From positions 1-64,000 of the forward strand of contig NZ_BPRE01000024.1 in NCBI RefSeq assembly GCF_022179765.1: a DNA stretch of 64,000 nt. The letters run 5' to 3'. Positions 50,713 to 59,744 of the stretch are shown piece by piece; the first letter of the stretch is position 1; the number at the start of each line of letters is the position of its first letter. This DNA is from Methylorubrum suomiense (GTDB lineage: Bacteria; Pseudomonadota; Alphaproteobacteria; Rhizobiales; Beijerinckiaceae). The position numbers and the translations under genes were made by a program. Below the pieces are notes generated by a model. The model had not been told where the DNA came from. It did not search any database and worked only from the letters and a program-made list of their open reading frames with translations.

Positions 50713-53565
50713 TTACTCCGCCGCCTCGGCGATACGGGTCAGCGAGAAATCTTCCTCGAAGAACTTCGCTTGCCAGTCGGAAGGCCGGTTGGTGCGCCGG
50801 ACCTGCACCGCCGTCACCTTGTATTCGGGGCAGTTGGTGGCCCAGTCCGAATAGTCGGTGGTGATGACGTTGGCGCCGGTCTTGGCGTGGTGGAAGGTCG
50901 TGTAGACGATCCCCGGCTGCATCCGCTCGGTCACCTTGGCCTTCAGGGCGATGTCGCCGGACCGGCTCTCCAACGCCACCAGGTCGCCGTCGACGATGCC
51001 GCGCAGCTCGGCGTCGAAGGGGTGGATCTCCAGCACATCCTCCTCGTGCCAGCGCGAATTCTCGGTGCGCCGGGTCTGGGCGCCGACATTGTACTGCGAC
51101 AGGATGCGGCCGGTGGTGAGGATCAGCGGGAACTTGCCCGTCGTCCGCTCGTCGGTGGCCACGTATTCCGTGATCATGAAGCGGCCCTTGCCGCGCACGA
51201 ACCGGTCCACATGCATCATCGGGGTGCCGAGCGGCGCCTTCTCGTTGCACGGCCACTGGATCGAGCCCAACTCCTCCAGCTTGGCGTAGGACACGCCCGC
51301 GAAGCTCGGGGTGAGCGCCGCGATCTCGTCCATGATCTCGCTGGGATGGGTGTAGTCCATCCGGTAGCCCAGCGCGTTGGCGAGCAGCACCGTGCCCTCC
51401 CAATCGCCGTAGCCGCCCATCGGGGCCATCACCTTGCGCACGCGGGAGATGCGGCGCTCGGCATTGGTGAAGGTGCCGTCCTTCTCCAGGAACGAGGCGC
51501 CCGGCAGGAAGACGTGAGCGTATTTCGCGGTCTCGTTCAGGAACAGATCCTGGACCACGATGCACTCCATGGCCCGGAGACCGGAGGTCACGTGATGGGT
51601 GTCGGGGTCAGACTGCGCGATGTCCTCGCCCTGGATGTACATGCCCTTGAAGGTGCCGGAGACGGCCTCGTCCAGCATGTTGGTGATGCGCAGGCCCGGC
51701 GCGTTGTCGAGCTTGGCCCCCCAGATCGCCTCGAAGCTCTCGCGGGTGGCGTCGTCCGAGACGTGGCGGTAGCCCGGCAGCTCGTGCGGGAACGAGCCCA
51801 TGTCGCAGGAGCCCTGCACGTTGTTCTGGCCGCGCAGCGGATTCACGCCCGCGCCCACCATGCCGATATTGCCGGTGGCCATGGCAAGGTTGGCCATGCC
51901 CATGACCATGGTCGAGCCCTGGCTGTGCTCGGTGACGCCCAGACCATAGTAGATCGCGGCCCGGCCGCCGGTGGCGTAGAGGCGGGCGGCCTCCCGGATC
52001 GCCTGCGGATCGACGCCGGTGATGGCCTGCGCGGCCTCCGGCGAATTGCGCTCCTCGGCGATGAAGCAGGCCCAGGATTCGAACTCGGCCAGATCGCAGC
52101 GCTCGCGAACGTAATCCTCGGCGATCAGCCCCTCGGTCACGATGACGTGGGCGAAGGCGTTGACGAAGGCGACGTTGGAGCCGGGCTTGAGCGGCAGGTG
52201 GTAATCGGCCTGGACGTGGGGCGACTTCACCAGATCGATCTTGCGCGGATCGGCGACGATGAGCTTGGCGCCCTCGCGGATGCGCTTCTTCATGCGCGAG
52301 CCGAAGACCGGGTGGCCGTCGGTCGGGTTGGCGCCGATGACGAGGATCACGTCGGATTCCTCGACCGACTTGAAGTCCTGCGTGCCGGCGGAGGTGCCGA
52401 GCGTGGACATCAGGCCGTAGCCGGTCGGCGAGTGGCAGACGCGGGCGCAGGTGTCGACGTTGTTGTTGCCGAAGGCGGCGCGCACGAGCTTCTGGACGAG
52501 ATAGGCTTCCTCGTTGGTGCAGCGCGAGGATGTGATGCCGCCGACCGAGTCGCGGCCGTATTGGGCCTGGATGCGCTTGAACTCGGAAGCGGCGTGATGG
52601 ATCGCCTCCTCCCAGGAGACTTCGCGCCACGGATCCGTGATCTTCTCGCGGATCATCGGCTTGGTGATGCGGTCCTTGTGGGTGGCGTAGCCGTAGGCGA
52701 AGCGGCCCTTGACGCAGCTATGGCCCTCGTTGGCCTTGCCGCCCTTGTAGGGCACCATGCGGATGACCTTGTCGCCCTGCATCTCGGCCTTGAAGGCGCA
52801 GCCGACGCCGCAATAGGCGCAGGTCGTCACCGCCGAATGGTCGGGCTGGCCGTATTGGTGGACCGTCTTCTCCTGCAGGGTCGCGGTCGGGCAGGCCTGG
52901 ACGCAGGCGCCGCAGGAGACGCATTCGGACTGCATGAAGTTGGTCGGGCCGGCCGCCACGCGCGAGTCGAAGCCGCGGCCCTCGATGGTGAGCGCGAAGG
53001 TGCCTTGCGTCTCCTCGCAGGCGCGGACGCAGCGGTTGCAGACGATGCATTTCGACGGGTCGTAGGTGAAGTAGGGGTTCGACTCGTCCTTCGGCAGGTA
53101 GCGCTCGGAGGTCGGCTTGACGTGATTGTCGCCCTCGTAGCCGTAGCGCACGTCGCGCAGGCCCACTTGGCCGGCGGTGTCCTGCAGCTCGCAATCGCCG
53201 TTGGCCGCGCAGGTCAGGCAGTCGAGGGGGTGGTCGGAGATGTAGAGCTCCATCACGCCCTTGCGCAGGCGATGCAGCTTGTCGTTCTGCGTGTGCACGA
53301 CCATGCCGTTCTCGGCCGGCGTGGTGCAGGAGGCGGGCGTGCCGCGCCGTCCCTCGATCTCGACGAGGCACATCCGGCAGGAGCCGAACGGCTCCAGCGA
53401 ATCGGTGGCGCAGAGCTTCGGGATCTTGGTGCCCATCTGCATCGCGGCGGCCATCACGGAGGTGCCCGCCGGCACCGTCACGCTCTCGCCGTCGATGGTC
53501 AGCGTCACCGTCTGTTCGGAGAGCCGGATCGGGGTGCCGTAGTCGATTTCCTTGATGAGGGTCAT
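50713..53565 (-). CDS. fdsA: NAD-dependent formate dehydrogenase, alpha subunit (molybdenum, catalytic)
   Basis: 950 residues. The N-terminal NuoG-like part (about 20-240) carries the 2Fe-2S ligands in CATDSLEPFGSCRMC, a His-Cys cluster site near HPLDCLTCAANGDC, and two 4Fe-4S motifs (CIVCNRCVRACEE; CVSCGACVQACP). The catalytic domain starts with another 4Fe-4S site (CAYCGVGC) and binds bis-molybdopterin guanine dinucleotide. The metal-ligand Cys and the catalytic His are adjacent in TCARVCHSPTGYG. It oxidises formate to CO2 and passes electrons to FdsB. In methylotrophs this is the last energy-yielding step of C1 oxidation. Start ATG 53565 follows GAGGAG. The match is to the Mo-type Fdh2/Fds enzymes. 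Confidence 0.95.
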   Translation of the reverse strand: MTLIKEIDYGTPIRLSEQTVTLTIDGESVTVPAGTSVMAAAMQMGTKIPKLCATDSLEPFGSCRMCLVEIEGRRGTPASCTTPAENGMVVHTQNDKLHRLRKGVMELYISDHPLDCLTCAANGDCELQDTAGQVGLRDVRYGYEGDNHVKPTSERYLPKDESNPYFTYDPSKCIVCNRCVRACEETQGTFALTIEGRGFDSRVAAGPTNFMQSECVSCGACVQACPTATLQEKTVHQYGQPDHSAVTTCAYCGVGCAFKAEMQGDKVIRMVPYKGGKANEGHSCVKGRFAYGYATHKDRITKPMIREKITDPWREVSWEEAIHHAASEFKRIQAQYGRDSVGGITSSRCTNEEAYLVQKLVRAAFGNNNVDTCARVCHSPTGYGLMSTLGTSAGTQDFKSVEESDVILVIGANPTDGHPVFGSRMKKRIREGAKLIVADPRKIDLVKSPHVQADYHLPLKPGSNVAFVNAFAHVIVTEGLIAEDYVRERCDLAEFESWACFIAEERNSPEAAQAITGVDPQAIREAARLYATGGRAAIYYGLGVTEHSQGSTMVMGMANLAMATGNIGMVGAGVNPLRGQNNVQGSCDMGSFPHELPGYRHVSDDATRESFEAIWGAKLDNAPGLRITNMLDEAVSGTFKGMYIQGEDIAQSDPDTHHVTSGLRAMECIVVQDLFLNETAKYAHVFLPGASFLEKDGTFTNAERRISRVRKVMAPMGGYGDWEGTVLLANALGYRMDYTHPSEIMDEIAALTPSFAGVSYAKLEELGSIQWPCNEKAPLGTPMMHVDRFVRGKGRFMITEYVATDERTTGKFPLILTTGRILSQYNVGAQTRRTENSRWHEEDVLEIHPFDAELRGIVDGDLVALESRSGDIALKAKVTERMQPGIVYTTFHHAKTGANVITTDYSDWATNCPEYKVTAVQVRRTNRPSDWQAKFFEEDFSLTRIAEAAE

Positions 53566-53578
53566 CGTTGGGGCCTCC

Positions 53579-55138
53579 TCACTCGGCCGCGACGGGCAGA
53601 TCGCCCATGCGCCGGAAGTCGTCGGGGAAATTCGTGATCGCGCTCATGACGGGCATCGGCGTCAGGCCGCCCATGGCGCAGAGCGAGCCGTCGGTCATGA
53701 CCTCGCAGAGATCCTCGACGAGCTTGAGGTTGGCCTCCGGGCGGATGCCCGCGATGACCTTGTCCATGGTCTCGACGCCGCGCGTCGCGCCGATGCGGCA
53801 GGGGGTGCACTTGCCGCAGGATTCGGTGGCGCAGAACTCGAAGGCGAAGCGGGCCTGGCGCGCCATGTCGACGGTGTCGTCGAACACGACGATGCCGCCA
53901 TGGCCGACGAGGCCCTTCTTGGCCGCCATCGCCTCGTAATCGAGCGGCGTGTCGAGGAGATCGTCGGGGAAATAGGCGCCGAGCGGACCGCCGACCTGCA
54001 CCGCCCGCACCGGCCGGCCCGAGGCCGTGCCGCCGCCGAACTCCTCGATGACCTGACGGATGGTGATGCCGAAGGCGTACTCGATCAGGCCGCCATGCTT
54101 GATGTTGCCGGCGAGCTGGATCGGCAGGGTGCCCAGCGAGCGGCCCATGCCGTACTCGGCATAGGCCTTGGCGCCGTGCTCCAGGATGTAGGGCACGGCC
54201 GTGAAGGTCATGACGTTGTTGACGAGAGTCGGCTTGCCGAGAAACCCCTTCAGGGCCGGGATCGGGGGCTTGGCCCGGACGATGCCGCGCTTGCCTTCCA
54301 AGCTCTCCAAGAGCGAGGTCTCCTCGCCGCAGATATAGGCGCCGGCCCCGAGGCGGACTTCGAGGTGGAAGGCCTTGCCGGAGCCCAGGATGTCGTCGCC
54401 GAGCATTCCGGCCTTCACGCCGTTGGCGATGGCGGTGCGCAGCGTCTTGAAGGCCTGCGGGTATTCGGAGCGGCAGTAGATGTAGCCCCGCGTCGCTCCG
54501 GTGGCGACGGCCGCGATGGTCATGCCCTCGATCAGGTTGAAGGGGTCGCCCTCCATCATGATCCGGTCGGCGAAGGTGCCGGAATCGCCCTCGTCGGCAT
54601 TGCAGACCACGTATTTCTGGTCCGACTGGGCCAGCATCACCGTGTTCCACTTGATGCCCGCCGGGAAGCCGGCGCCGCCGCGCCCGCGCAGACCCGACTC
54701 GCGCACCTGGGCGACGACGCCCTCGGCGTCGAGCTTCAGCGCGGCTTCGAGGCCGCGATAGCCGCCATGGGCCCGGTAATCCTCGACCGAGACCGGATCG
54801 ACCACGCCGCAGCGGTGGAAGGTCAGCCGATGCTGGCGCGCCAGGAACGGAATCTTCTCCGGGTCTCCGAGGCGGAGCGCGTGCTCGCCGCCCTCGAGGA
54901 ATCCTGCGTCGAGCAGACCCTCGACATCGGCCGGGCTCACCGGACCGTAGGCGATGCGGCCCTCGGGCGTGGCCACTTCGACCATCGGCTCCAGCCATAG
55001 CAGGCCGCGGGTGCCGGTGCGGACGATGCGGACATCGAGGCCGCGGGCTTCCGCGCCCGTGAAGATCGCGCGGGCGACGCGGTTGGCGCCGAGCCCCAGG
55101 GCGACGGCGTCCTGCGGGACGGTGATCGTGATGCTCAC
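53579..55138 (-). CDS. fdsB: NAD-dependent formate dehydrogenase, beta subunit (FMN/NAD, NuoF-like)
   Basis: 519 residues. The N-terminal ~120 residues form a thioredoxin-like domain. The NuoF core follows, with the FMN/NADH loop GLRGRGGAGFPAGIKW (about 150) and CNADEGDSGTFADR, and a 4Fe-4S site ESCGKCTPCRIG (about 440) completed by a later cysteine. It takes electrons from FdsA and reduces NAD+. The GTG start overlaps the fdsG stop (GTGA), and fdsA begins 13 bases after its stop, so the operon is tight. Confidence 0.95.
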   Translation of the reverse strand: MSITITVPQDAVALGLGANRVARAIFTGAEARGLDVRIVRTGTRGLLWLEPMVEVATPEGRIAYGPVSPADVEGLLDAGFLEGGEHALRLGDPEKIPFLARQHRLTFHRCGVVDPVSVEDYRAHGGYRGLEAALKLDAEGVVAQVRESGLRGRGGAGFPAGIKWNTVMLAQSDQKYVVCNADEGDSGTFADRIMMEGDPFNLIEGMTIAAVATGATRGYIYCRSEYPQAFKTLRTAIANGVKAGMLGDDILGSGKAFHLEVRLGAGAYICGEETSLLESLEGKRGIVRAKPPIPALKGFLGKPTLVNNVMTFTAVPYILEHGAKAYAEYGMGRSLGTLPIQLAGNIKHGGLIEYAFGITIRQVIEEFGGGTASGRPVRAVQVGGPLGAYFPDDLLDTPLDYEAMAAKKGLVGHGGIVVFDDTVDMARQARFAFEFCATESCGKCTPCRIGATRGVETMDKVIAGIRPEANLKLVEDLCEVMTDGSLCAMGGLTPMPVMSAITNFPDDFRRMGDLPVAAE

Positions 55139-55608
55139 GCCCGGGCCTCCTTCAGCGCGGCGTCGAGGGAATCGGCGGTGAGGCGGGCGAGCGGCTCGTC
55201 GTCGACGAGGGCCGCCGGGGCGTTGGCGCACAGGCCGAGGCAGTAGACCGGCTCGACGGTGACGCCGTCGGCGCTGGTGCCGTGCCAATCGCAGCCCATG
55301 CGGGAGAGGATCTCGCCGTGGAGCTGGTCGGAGCCCATCGCCTGGCAGGCCTCGGCCCGGCACAGCTTGACGTGGCGATGCCCCGCCGGGGGCTCGCGAC
55401 GGAAGTCGTGGTAGAAGGTCAGGCAGCCGTGGACCTCGGCGCGCGACAGGTTCAGCGCGTCGGCAATCATCGGAACGGCGTCGGCGTCGACGTAACCGAA
55501 GGTTTCCTGGAGCGCGTGCAAGATCGGGAGCGTCGCGCCCTCGAGCAATTTCAGCTCTCCGACGATTCCGGCCGCCCGCGTGGCGTTCCAAGGCTCAAGA
55601 CTGGCCAT
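55135..55608 (-). CDS. fdsG: NAD-dependent formate dehydrogenase, gamma subunit (NuoE-like)
   Basis: 157 residues with an N-terminal helical bundle (LPILHALQETFGYVDADAVP) and a thioredoxin-like 2Fe-2S domain. The four cysteines are in KLCRAEACQAMG and VYCLGLCANAPA (C-x4-C and C-x3-C). It is the first gene of the fds operon and pairs with FdsB as NuoE does with NuoF. GGCAGGAG lies about 6 bases before ATG 55608. Confidence 0.95.
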   Translation of the reverse strand: MASLEPWNATRAAGIVGELKLLEGATLPILHALQETFGYVDADAVPMIADALNLSRAEVHGCLTFYHDFRREPPAGHRHVKLCRAEACQAMGSDQLHGEILSRMGCDWHGTSADGVTVEPVYCLGLCANAPAALVDDEPLARLTADSLDAALKEARA

Positions 55609-55872
55609 CGATCTCCTGCCCAGATTGGTCTTGTTCTAGGAACTGATCCAACCAAGGCAGGCACTAAAGTTCAATCAAGCAGTCTCGTGGTTTGACAAAA
55701 ATCTTCGATCAAAATCGCGTCGTTGCAATGCGAAACTCGATCAACTCCGGGCAAATATTTTTCAAATCGTTCTAGAATGCCCCGCAGCGGACGGTTTGGA
55801 GCCCGTCCTTCCGCTTCCTTCCGCCGAGGCTGCGGCGCTCGCGGCGCCGCATCCGGAAGGATCTTGCAGGCG
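55609..55872. promoter_or_regulatory. AT-rich control region upstream of the fds operon
   Basis: 264 bases without a gene, clearly richer in A+T than their surroundings between about 55625 and 55780. Two direct copies of TCGATCAA lie at 55705-55712 and 55737-55744, 32 bases apart (about three helical turns), and a TTGA-N13-TCAA inverted repeat overlaps them on the minus strand. These are candidate operator half-sites for fds. No regulator gene is adjacent. A -35/-10 pair could not be assigned with confidence. Downstream of the serine hydrolase gene, the same region may hold its terminator. Confidence 0.5.
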
Positions 55873-57090
55873 TCAATCCACCAAGGCGGCGTAGGTCAGC
55901 ACGCGCAGCTCGCGCCGCAGGGGCAAGGCGGAGGAGGGGACGAGCTGCGCCAGGAGCACGACGGCCATGTCCTCGGCGGGGTCGATCCAGAACGAGGTGC
56001 TGGCCACCCCGCCCCAGGCGATTTCGCCGGGCGTGCCGATGATCTGCGCGGCGGCGGGGTCCAGCATCACCGAGAAGCCGAGGCCGAAGCCGATTCCGGC
56101 ATACGAGGATTCGGCGAAGCGCGGCTGGCCCATGGCGGCGAGATCGCCGGGGAGGTGATTCATCAGCATGAGGTCGACGGTCTTGCGCCCCAGGAGCCGC
56201 ACGCCGTCGAGCGCCCCCCGGTTGAGGATCAGGCGGCAGAAGCGAAGGTAGTCGCCCGCCGTCGAGACCAGCCCGCCGCCGCCCGAGGCCAGCGGCGGGG
56301 TCCTTAGGAACTTGCTGTCGACGCTGTCGTCGTAGAGCCTGAGCGCCCCCTCCCGGTCGAAGGCGTAATTGGCGGCGAAGCGCGGCTGCTTGTCTTCCGG
56401 CACCGAGAAATCGGTGTCGTGCATGGCGAGCGGGCGCAGGATGCGACGGCGCATGAACTCGGCGAAGTCGAGGCCCGACACCACCGCGACGAGGTGGCCG
56501 AGGACGTCGGTGGCCACGGAATAGTTCCACTCCGCGCCGGGCTGCGCCAGCAGCGGCTGCTGCGCCAGCTTGCCGACGAGTTCGCCGAGGCTGAGCTTCG
56601 AGGTCTGGAAGTCGATCGCCTCGGCGCGGTAGAGCGCGTCGACCAGCGTCGCCTCCATGAAGCCGTAGGTCAGGCCGCTGGTATGGGTGAGGAGATCGCG
56701 GATCGTGATCGGGCGCAACGCCGGCACGGTCTCGAGCTTGGCCCGGTTGCCGCCGACCATCACCCGCATCTCGGCGAATTCCGTCAGGAAGCGCGCGACC
56801 GGATCGTCGAGCTGGAACCGGCCCTCCTCGTAGAGCATCAGCACCGCCAGCGAGGTCAGCGGCTTCGTCATCGAGTAGATGCGGGTGATGGTGTCGGCCG
56901 CGAACGGTTTCTGCCGCGCGAGGTCGGCATGGCCGTGGGCGCGGAAGAAGGCGGTCTTGCCGCCGCGCATCACGGCGACCGACAATCCGGCGAGCCGTCC
57001 GCTATCGACATAGCCGCGCATCCAGGAATCGACACGCTCCAGCCGGTCCGGGCAGAGGCCGACGGCGCGGGGTTGGGTCTCGACCTGCAT
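55873..57090 (-). CDS. Serine hydrolase, beta-lactamase/class C (family VIII esterase) fold
   Basis: 405 residues without a signal peptide. The active-site SxxK motif is SMTK (about residue 73). The tyrosine motif is YSV in WNYSVATDVLGHLV (about 190), in place of the YxN of true class C enzymes. The third motif region is WGGVASTSFW. This pattern fits family VIII carboxylesterases and related D-Ala-D-Ala-type hydrolases better than antibiotic-destroying AmpC, as does the lack of an export signal. The substrate is unknown. It is transcribed convergently toward the fds promoter region and lies 72 bases downstream of a DUF427 gene. Confidence 0.88.
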   Translation of the reverse strand: MQVETQPRAVGLCPDRLERVDSWMRGYVDSGRLAGLSVAVMRGGKTAFFRAHGHADLARQKPFAADTITRIYSMTKPLTSLAVLMLYEEGRFQLDDPVARFLTEFAEMRVMVGGNRAKLETVPALRPITIRDLLTHTSGLTYGFMEATLVDALYRAEAIDFQTSKLSLGELVGKLAQQPLLAQPGAEWNYSVATDVLGHLVAVVSGLDFAEFMRRRILRPLAMHDTDFSVPEDKQPRFAANYAFDREGALRLYDDSVDSKFLRTPPLASGGGGLVSTAGDYLRFCRLILNRGALDGVRLLGRKTVDLMLMNHLPGDLAAMGQPRFAESSYAGIGFGLGFSVMLDPAAAQIIGTPGEIAWGGVASTSFWIDPAEDMAVVLLAQLVPSSALPLRRELRVLTYAALVD

Positions 57091-57162
57091 GCGGGCTCCT
57101 CGCTCTCGCGTCTCCGGGGGCGGTGTAGCGGCCTCACGCCGAGCGGCGCCAGTCCGGATCCG

Positions 57163-57657
57163 TCACCATCCCATCGTACCGGGCCCGCCCTTGAACGGCC
57201 CGACGAGGCCGGGCGTGATCCAGCCGCCATAGAAGCCGCCGGGCTGCGGCTCGACCCGCTGGTCGCCGACGAGACAGGCATCCATCGGCCCGGCATAGAA
57301 GGCCACGTAGCCGGCGATGGGCCGGAAGCCCGGCGTCGGGTCCGGATAGGCCCAGGCCGCGCCCGGGGCCTGGCGTCCGCCGCCGGTCACGTCGAACAGA
57401 ACCGCCCGCCCCTTCCACTCGCAGATTCCGGCCCGGCGCGGAGGCCCGAGCACCCCCTCGACGATGTCGGCGGGCGGAACGTAGTAGGTCGGCGGATGGC
57501 TCGTCTCGAGCACACGGAAGCCGGCCGTCGTCGCGGCGATGGTTTGCCCGCCCAGGATCACCGTCAACCGCTCGGGCACCGGCTCCAGCCGGGGCGGGCG
57601 GGGATAGTCCCAGACGCTTTCCTGCCCCGGGCCGGGGCGGACGGGGATGGGTCGCAC
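57163..57657 (-). CDS. DUF427 domain protein
   Basis: 164 residues. The DUF427 core is clear: VILGGQTIAATTAGFRVLET, SHPPTYYVPPADIVEG, CEWKGRAVLFDV, AWAYPDP and IAGYVAFYAG. It is a small beta fold of unknown biochemical function, often near sugar or redox genes. The GTG start has GGAGG 5-6 bases upstream. It is divergent from otsB across 86 bases. Confidence 0.85.
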   Translation of the reverse strand: MRPIPVRPGPGQESVWDYPRPPRLEPVPERLTVILGGQTIAATTAGFRVLETSHPPTYYVPPADIVEGVLGPPRRAGICEWKGRAVLFDVTGGGRQAPGAAWAYPDPTPGFRPIAGYVAFYAGPMDACLVGDQRVEPQPGGFYGGWITPGLVGPFKGGPGTMGW

Positions 57658-57743
57658 GGGCGCCTCCGTCGGTGTCGTATCGCCGGTTTGTCGTCTCCGA
57701 CGCTCATGCTAGCGCAGGATCACCCAGGGAGAAGGACGACGCC

Positions 57744-58499
57744 GTGAGCGACATTGCAGATTACGCCCTGTTCCTCGATTTCGACGGCACGCTGGTCGAG
57801 ATCGCCCCGCGACCCGACGCGGTGACGGTCGATCCCGGACTCGTGCCGGCGCTGGAGCGTCTGCGCACCCGGCTCGGCGGGGCGCTCGCCATCGTGACCG
57901 GGCGACCGGTGGCGGTGATCGACGATTTCCTGGCGCCCGCCCGGTTCGATGTGGCCGGCCTGCACGGGGTCGAGCGGCGGGTGGACGGCGTCGTCAGCGG
58001 CGGGCGACCCGAGGATCATCCGGCCCTGCGGGCGGGTGTCGAGCGGCTCCAGGCCGAGACCGCCCGCTACGAGGCGGTGCTGATCGAGGACAAGGGCGCC
58101 TCCGTCGCGGTCCATTGGCGCCTCGCCGCGCCGGCCGATGCCGAGGCTGCGGAAGCCATCGTCAAGGCGGTGGCGGCCGATCTCGGCAGCGCTTACCGGC
58201 TGCAGCTCGGCAAGGCGGTGGGCGAGATCGTGCCCGCCGACGCCACCAAGGGGCACGCCATCCGGGCCTTGTTGGAGGCCGCCCCCTATGCCGGGCGCCG
58301 GGCGATGTTCCTGGGCGACGACCGCACCGACGAGATCGCCTTCGCCTCGGTCAACGAGGATGGCGGGATCAGCGTGCGGATCGGCGAGGGCGAGACGGTG
58401 GCGGCCCGCCGCCTCGCGACCCCCGCCGACGTGCGCGCGCTGCTCTCCGCCTGGGCCGAGGGCGGGGTGATCGATCCCGACGCCCTGCCGTCGGCCTGA
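57744..58499 (+). CDS. otsB: Trehalose-6-phosphate phosphatase
   Basis: 251 residues. HAD-superfamily catalytic motifs are complete: LDFDGTLVEIAP (motif I, residues ~9-20), VTGRP (motif II), the Lys near ATKGHAIRALLE, and MFLGDDRTDEIAF (motif III/IV). It dephosphorylates trehalose-6-phosphate to trehalose, a compatible solute in stress. The GTG start (VSDIADYALF) has AAGGA 8 bases upstream; an upstream in-frame extension is unsupported. The synthase gene otsA is not in the window. Glucokinase follows 75 bases later, which would suit trehalose/glucose recycling. Confidence 0.93.
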   Translation: MSDIADYALFLDFDGTLVEIAPRPDAVTVDPGLVPALERLRTRLGGALAIVTGRPVAVIDDFLAPARFDVAGLHGVERRVDGVVSGGRPEDHPALRAGVERLQAETARYEAVLIEDKGASVAVHWRLAAPADAEAAEAIVKAVAADLGSAYRLQLGKAVGEIVPADATKGHAIRALLEAAPYAGRRAMFLGDDRTDEIAFASVNEDGGISVRIGEGETVAARRLATPADVRALLSAWAEGGVIDPDALPSA

Positions 58500-58574
58500 C
58501 CCGCTTGTCGACCGGCCCGCAGACCCTCTGTTAAGGTCGCCGCGGCAGAGCGCGGCGAGAGACGACGGAAAAGC

Positions 58575-59576
58575 ATGTTCGAATTTCCGGTGCTGGTCGG
58601 TGATATCGGCGGGACGAATGCCCGCTTCGGCCTGATCGAGACGAGGGGCGCGGCCCCCCAGGTCCTCTCGCATGAGCCGACCGCGGGCCATGCCGACCCG
58701 AGCGCGGCGATCCGCGCCTCGCTGGGCAAGAGCGGAGCCCCGGCGCCCCGTTCGGCGATCCTCGCCATCGCGGGCCGGGTCGATGCCCCGGCGGTGCAAC
58801 TCACCAACGCCCATTGGGTGGTCGCGGGGGAGGCGGTCGGGCGGGATTTCGGCCTGTCCCGGGTCACGATCGTCAACGATTACGTGCCGGTAGCGGCGGG
58901 CGCCGCGGGCATCGCCCCCAACGACCTGACGACGATCGGGCCGGAGCGCGGCGACGCGCCGGGGCCGCGGGTGGTTCTCGGCCCCGGCACCGGTTTCGGG
59001 GCGGCGGCGCTCGTGCCCTACGAGGATCGCCTCGCCATCGTCTCGACGGAAGCCGGCCACACCGATCTCGGACCCGCCGACGAGGCGGAGGCCCGGATCT
59101 GGTCGGCGGTCGAGCGCACCGACGACCGCATCACGGTCGAGACCCTTCTCTCAGGCCCCGGCCTGTCGCGGCTCCACGCAGCGATCCGCGCGGTGCGGGC
59201 GGGCGGCGAAGGCCCCCTCTGCGACCCCGCCGAGATCACCCGCACCGGGCTTTCGGGCGAGGATCCGCATGCGCAGGAGGCGCTGCATCTGTTCTGCCAT
59301 CTCCTGGGCCGCGTCTGCGGCGACCTCGCCCTCACCTTCCTGGCGACCGGGGGGGTCTATATCGGCGGCGGCATCGCGCCGCGGATCGTCCCGCTGCTGC
59401 GCGAGGGCGGCTTCCGGGAAGCGTTCGAGCGCAAGGCGCCCTTCGCGGCGCAGATGCGGGAGATCCCGACCAGCGTCATCACCGTGAAGGATCCCGCCTT
59501 CGGAGGCCTCGCCGCGCTGGCGAGCGAGGGCGGGCGCTTCGTCTATCACGGGCAGGTCTGGACCGCGGGCGGCTGA
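58575..59576 (+). CDS. glk: Glucokinase
   Basis: 333 residues, proteobacterial Glk type. The ATP/phosphate motif GDIGGTNARFGL opens the protein. LTNAHWVV, IVNDYVPVAAG (catalytic Asp), GPGTGFGAA, and the sugar-binding Glu/His pair in STEAGHTDLGP follow, with a late glycine motif GGVYIGGGIAPR. It phosphorylates glucose with ATP in the cytoplasm. It is probably co-transcribed with otsB. Confidence 0.94.
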   Translation: MFEFPVLVGDIGGTNARFGLIETRGAAPQVLSHEPTAGHADPSAAIRASLGKSGAPAPRSAILAIAGRVDAPAVQLTNAHWVVAGEAVGRDFGLSRVTIVNDYVPVAAGAAGIAPNDLTTIGPERGDAPGPRVVLGPGTGFGAAALVPYEDRLAIVSTEAGHTDLGPADEAEARIWSAVERTDDRITVETLLSGPGLSRLHAAIRAVRAGGEGPLCDPAEITRTGLSGEDPHAQEALHLFCHLLGRVCGDLALTFLATGGVYIGGGIAPRIVPLLREGGFREAFERKAPFAAQMREIPTSVITVKDPAFGGLAALASEGGRFVYHGQVWTAGG

Positions 59577-59744
59577 GGTCGGCGGTGCGGCCCGCGCCCC
59601 GGCTGCCCCCTGTGCCCCCCCCGGATCCTGGGGGGCTGGCGCCGGCCCAACGGTCTGTTAACCATGGCAGCGCGATAACCTGCGCATCCCGCCGGCCTCG
59701 TCCCGAGGCGGGCCGGGAGCGTGGAACCGCCCAGAGTCCCGATC

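Noticed and set aside
50770..53637. A ~955-codon open frame antisense to fdsA
   Set aside because: Composition typical of an antisense shadow; the minus-strand frame has all cofactor motifs.
55873..57090. True AmpC-type antibiotic resistance beta-lactamase
   Set aside because: No signal peptide, and the tyrosine motif is YSV rather than YxN, so a family VIII esterase-like hydrolase is more likely.
59658..59665. TTAACCAT, resembling a CtrA half-site, upstream of the DUF3108 gene
   Set aside because: A single half-site with no second copy at CtrA spacing is expected by chance and proves nothing.
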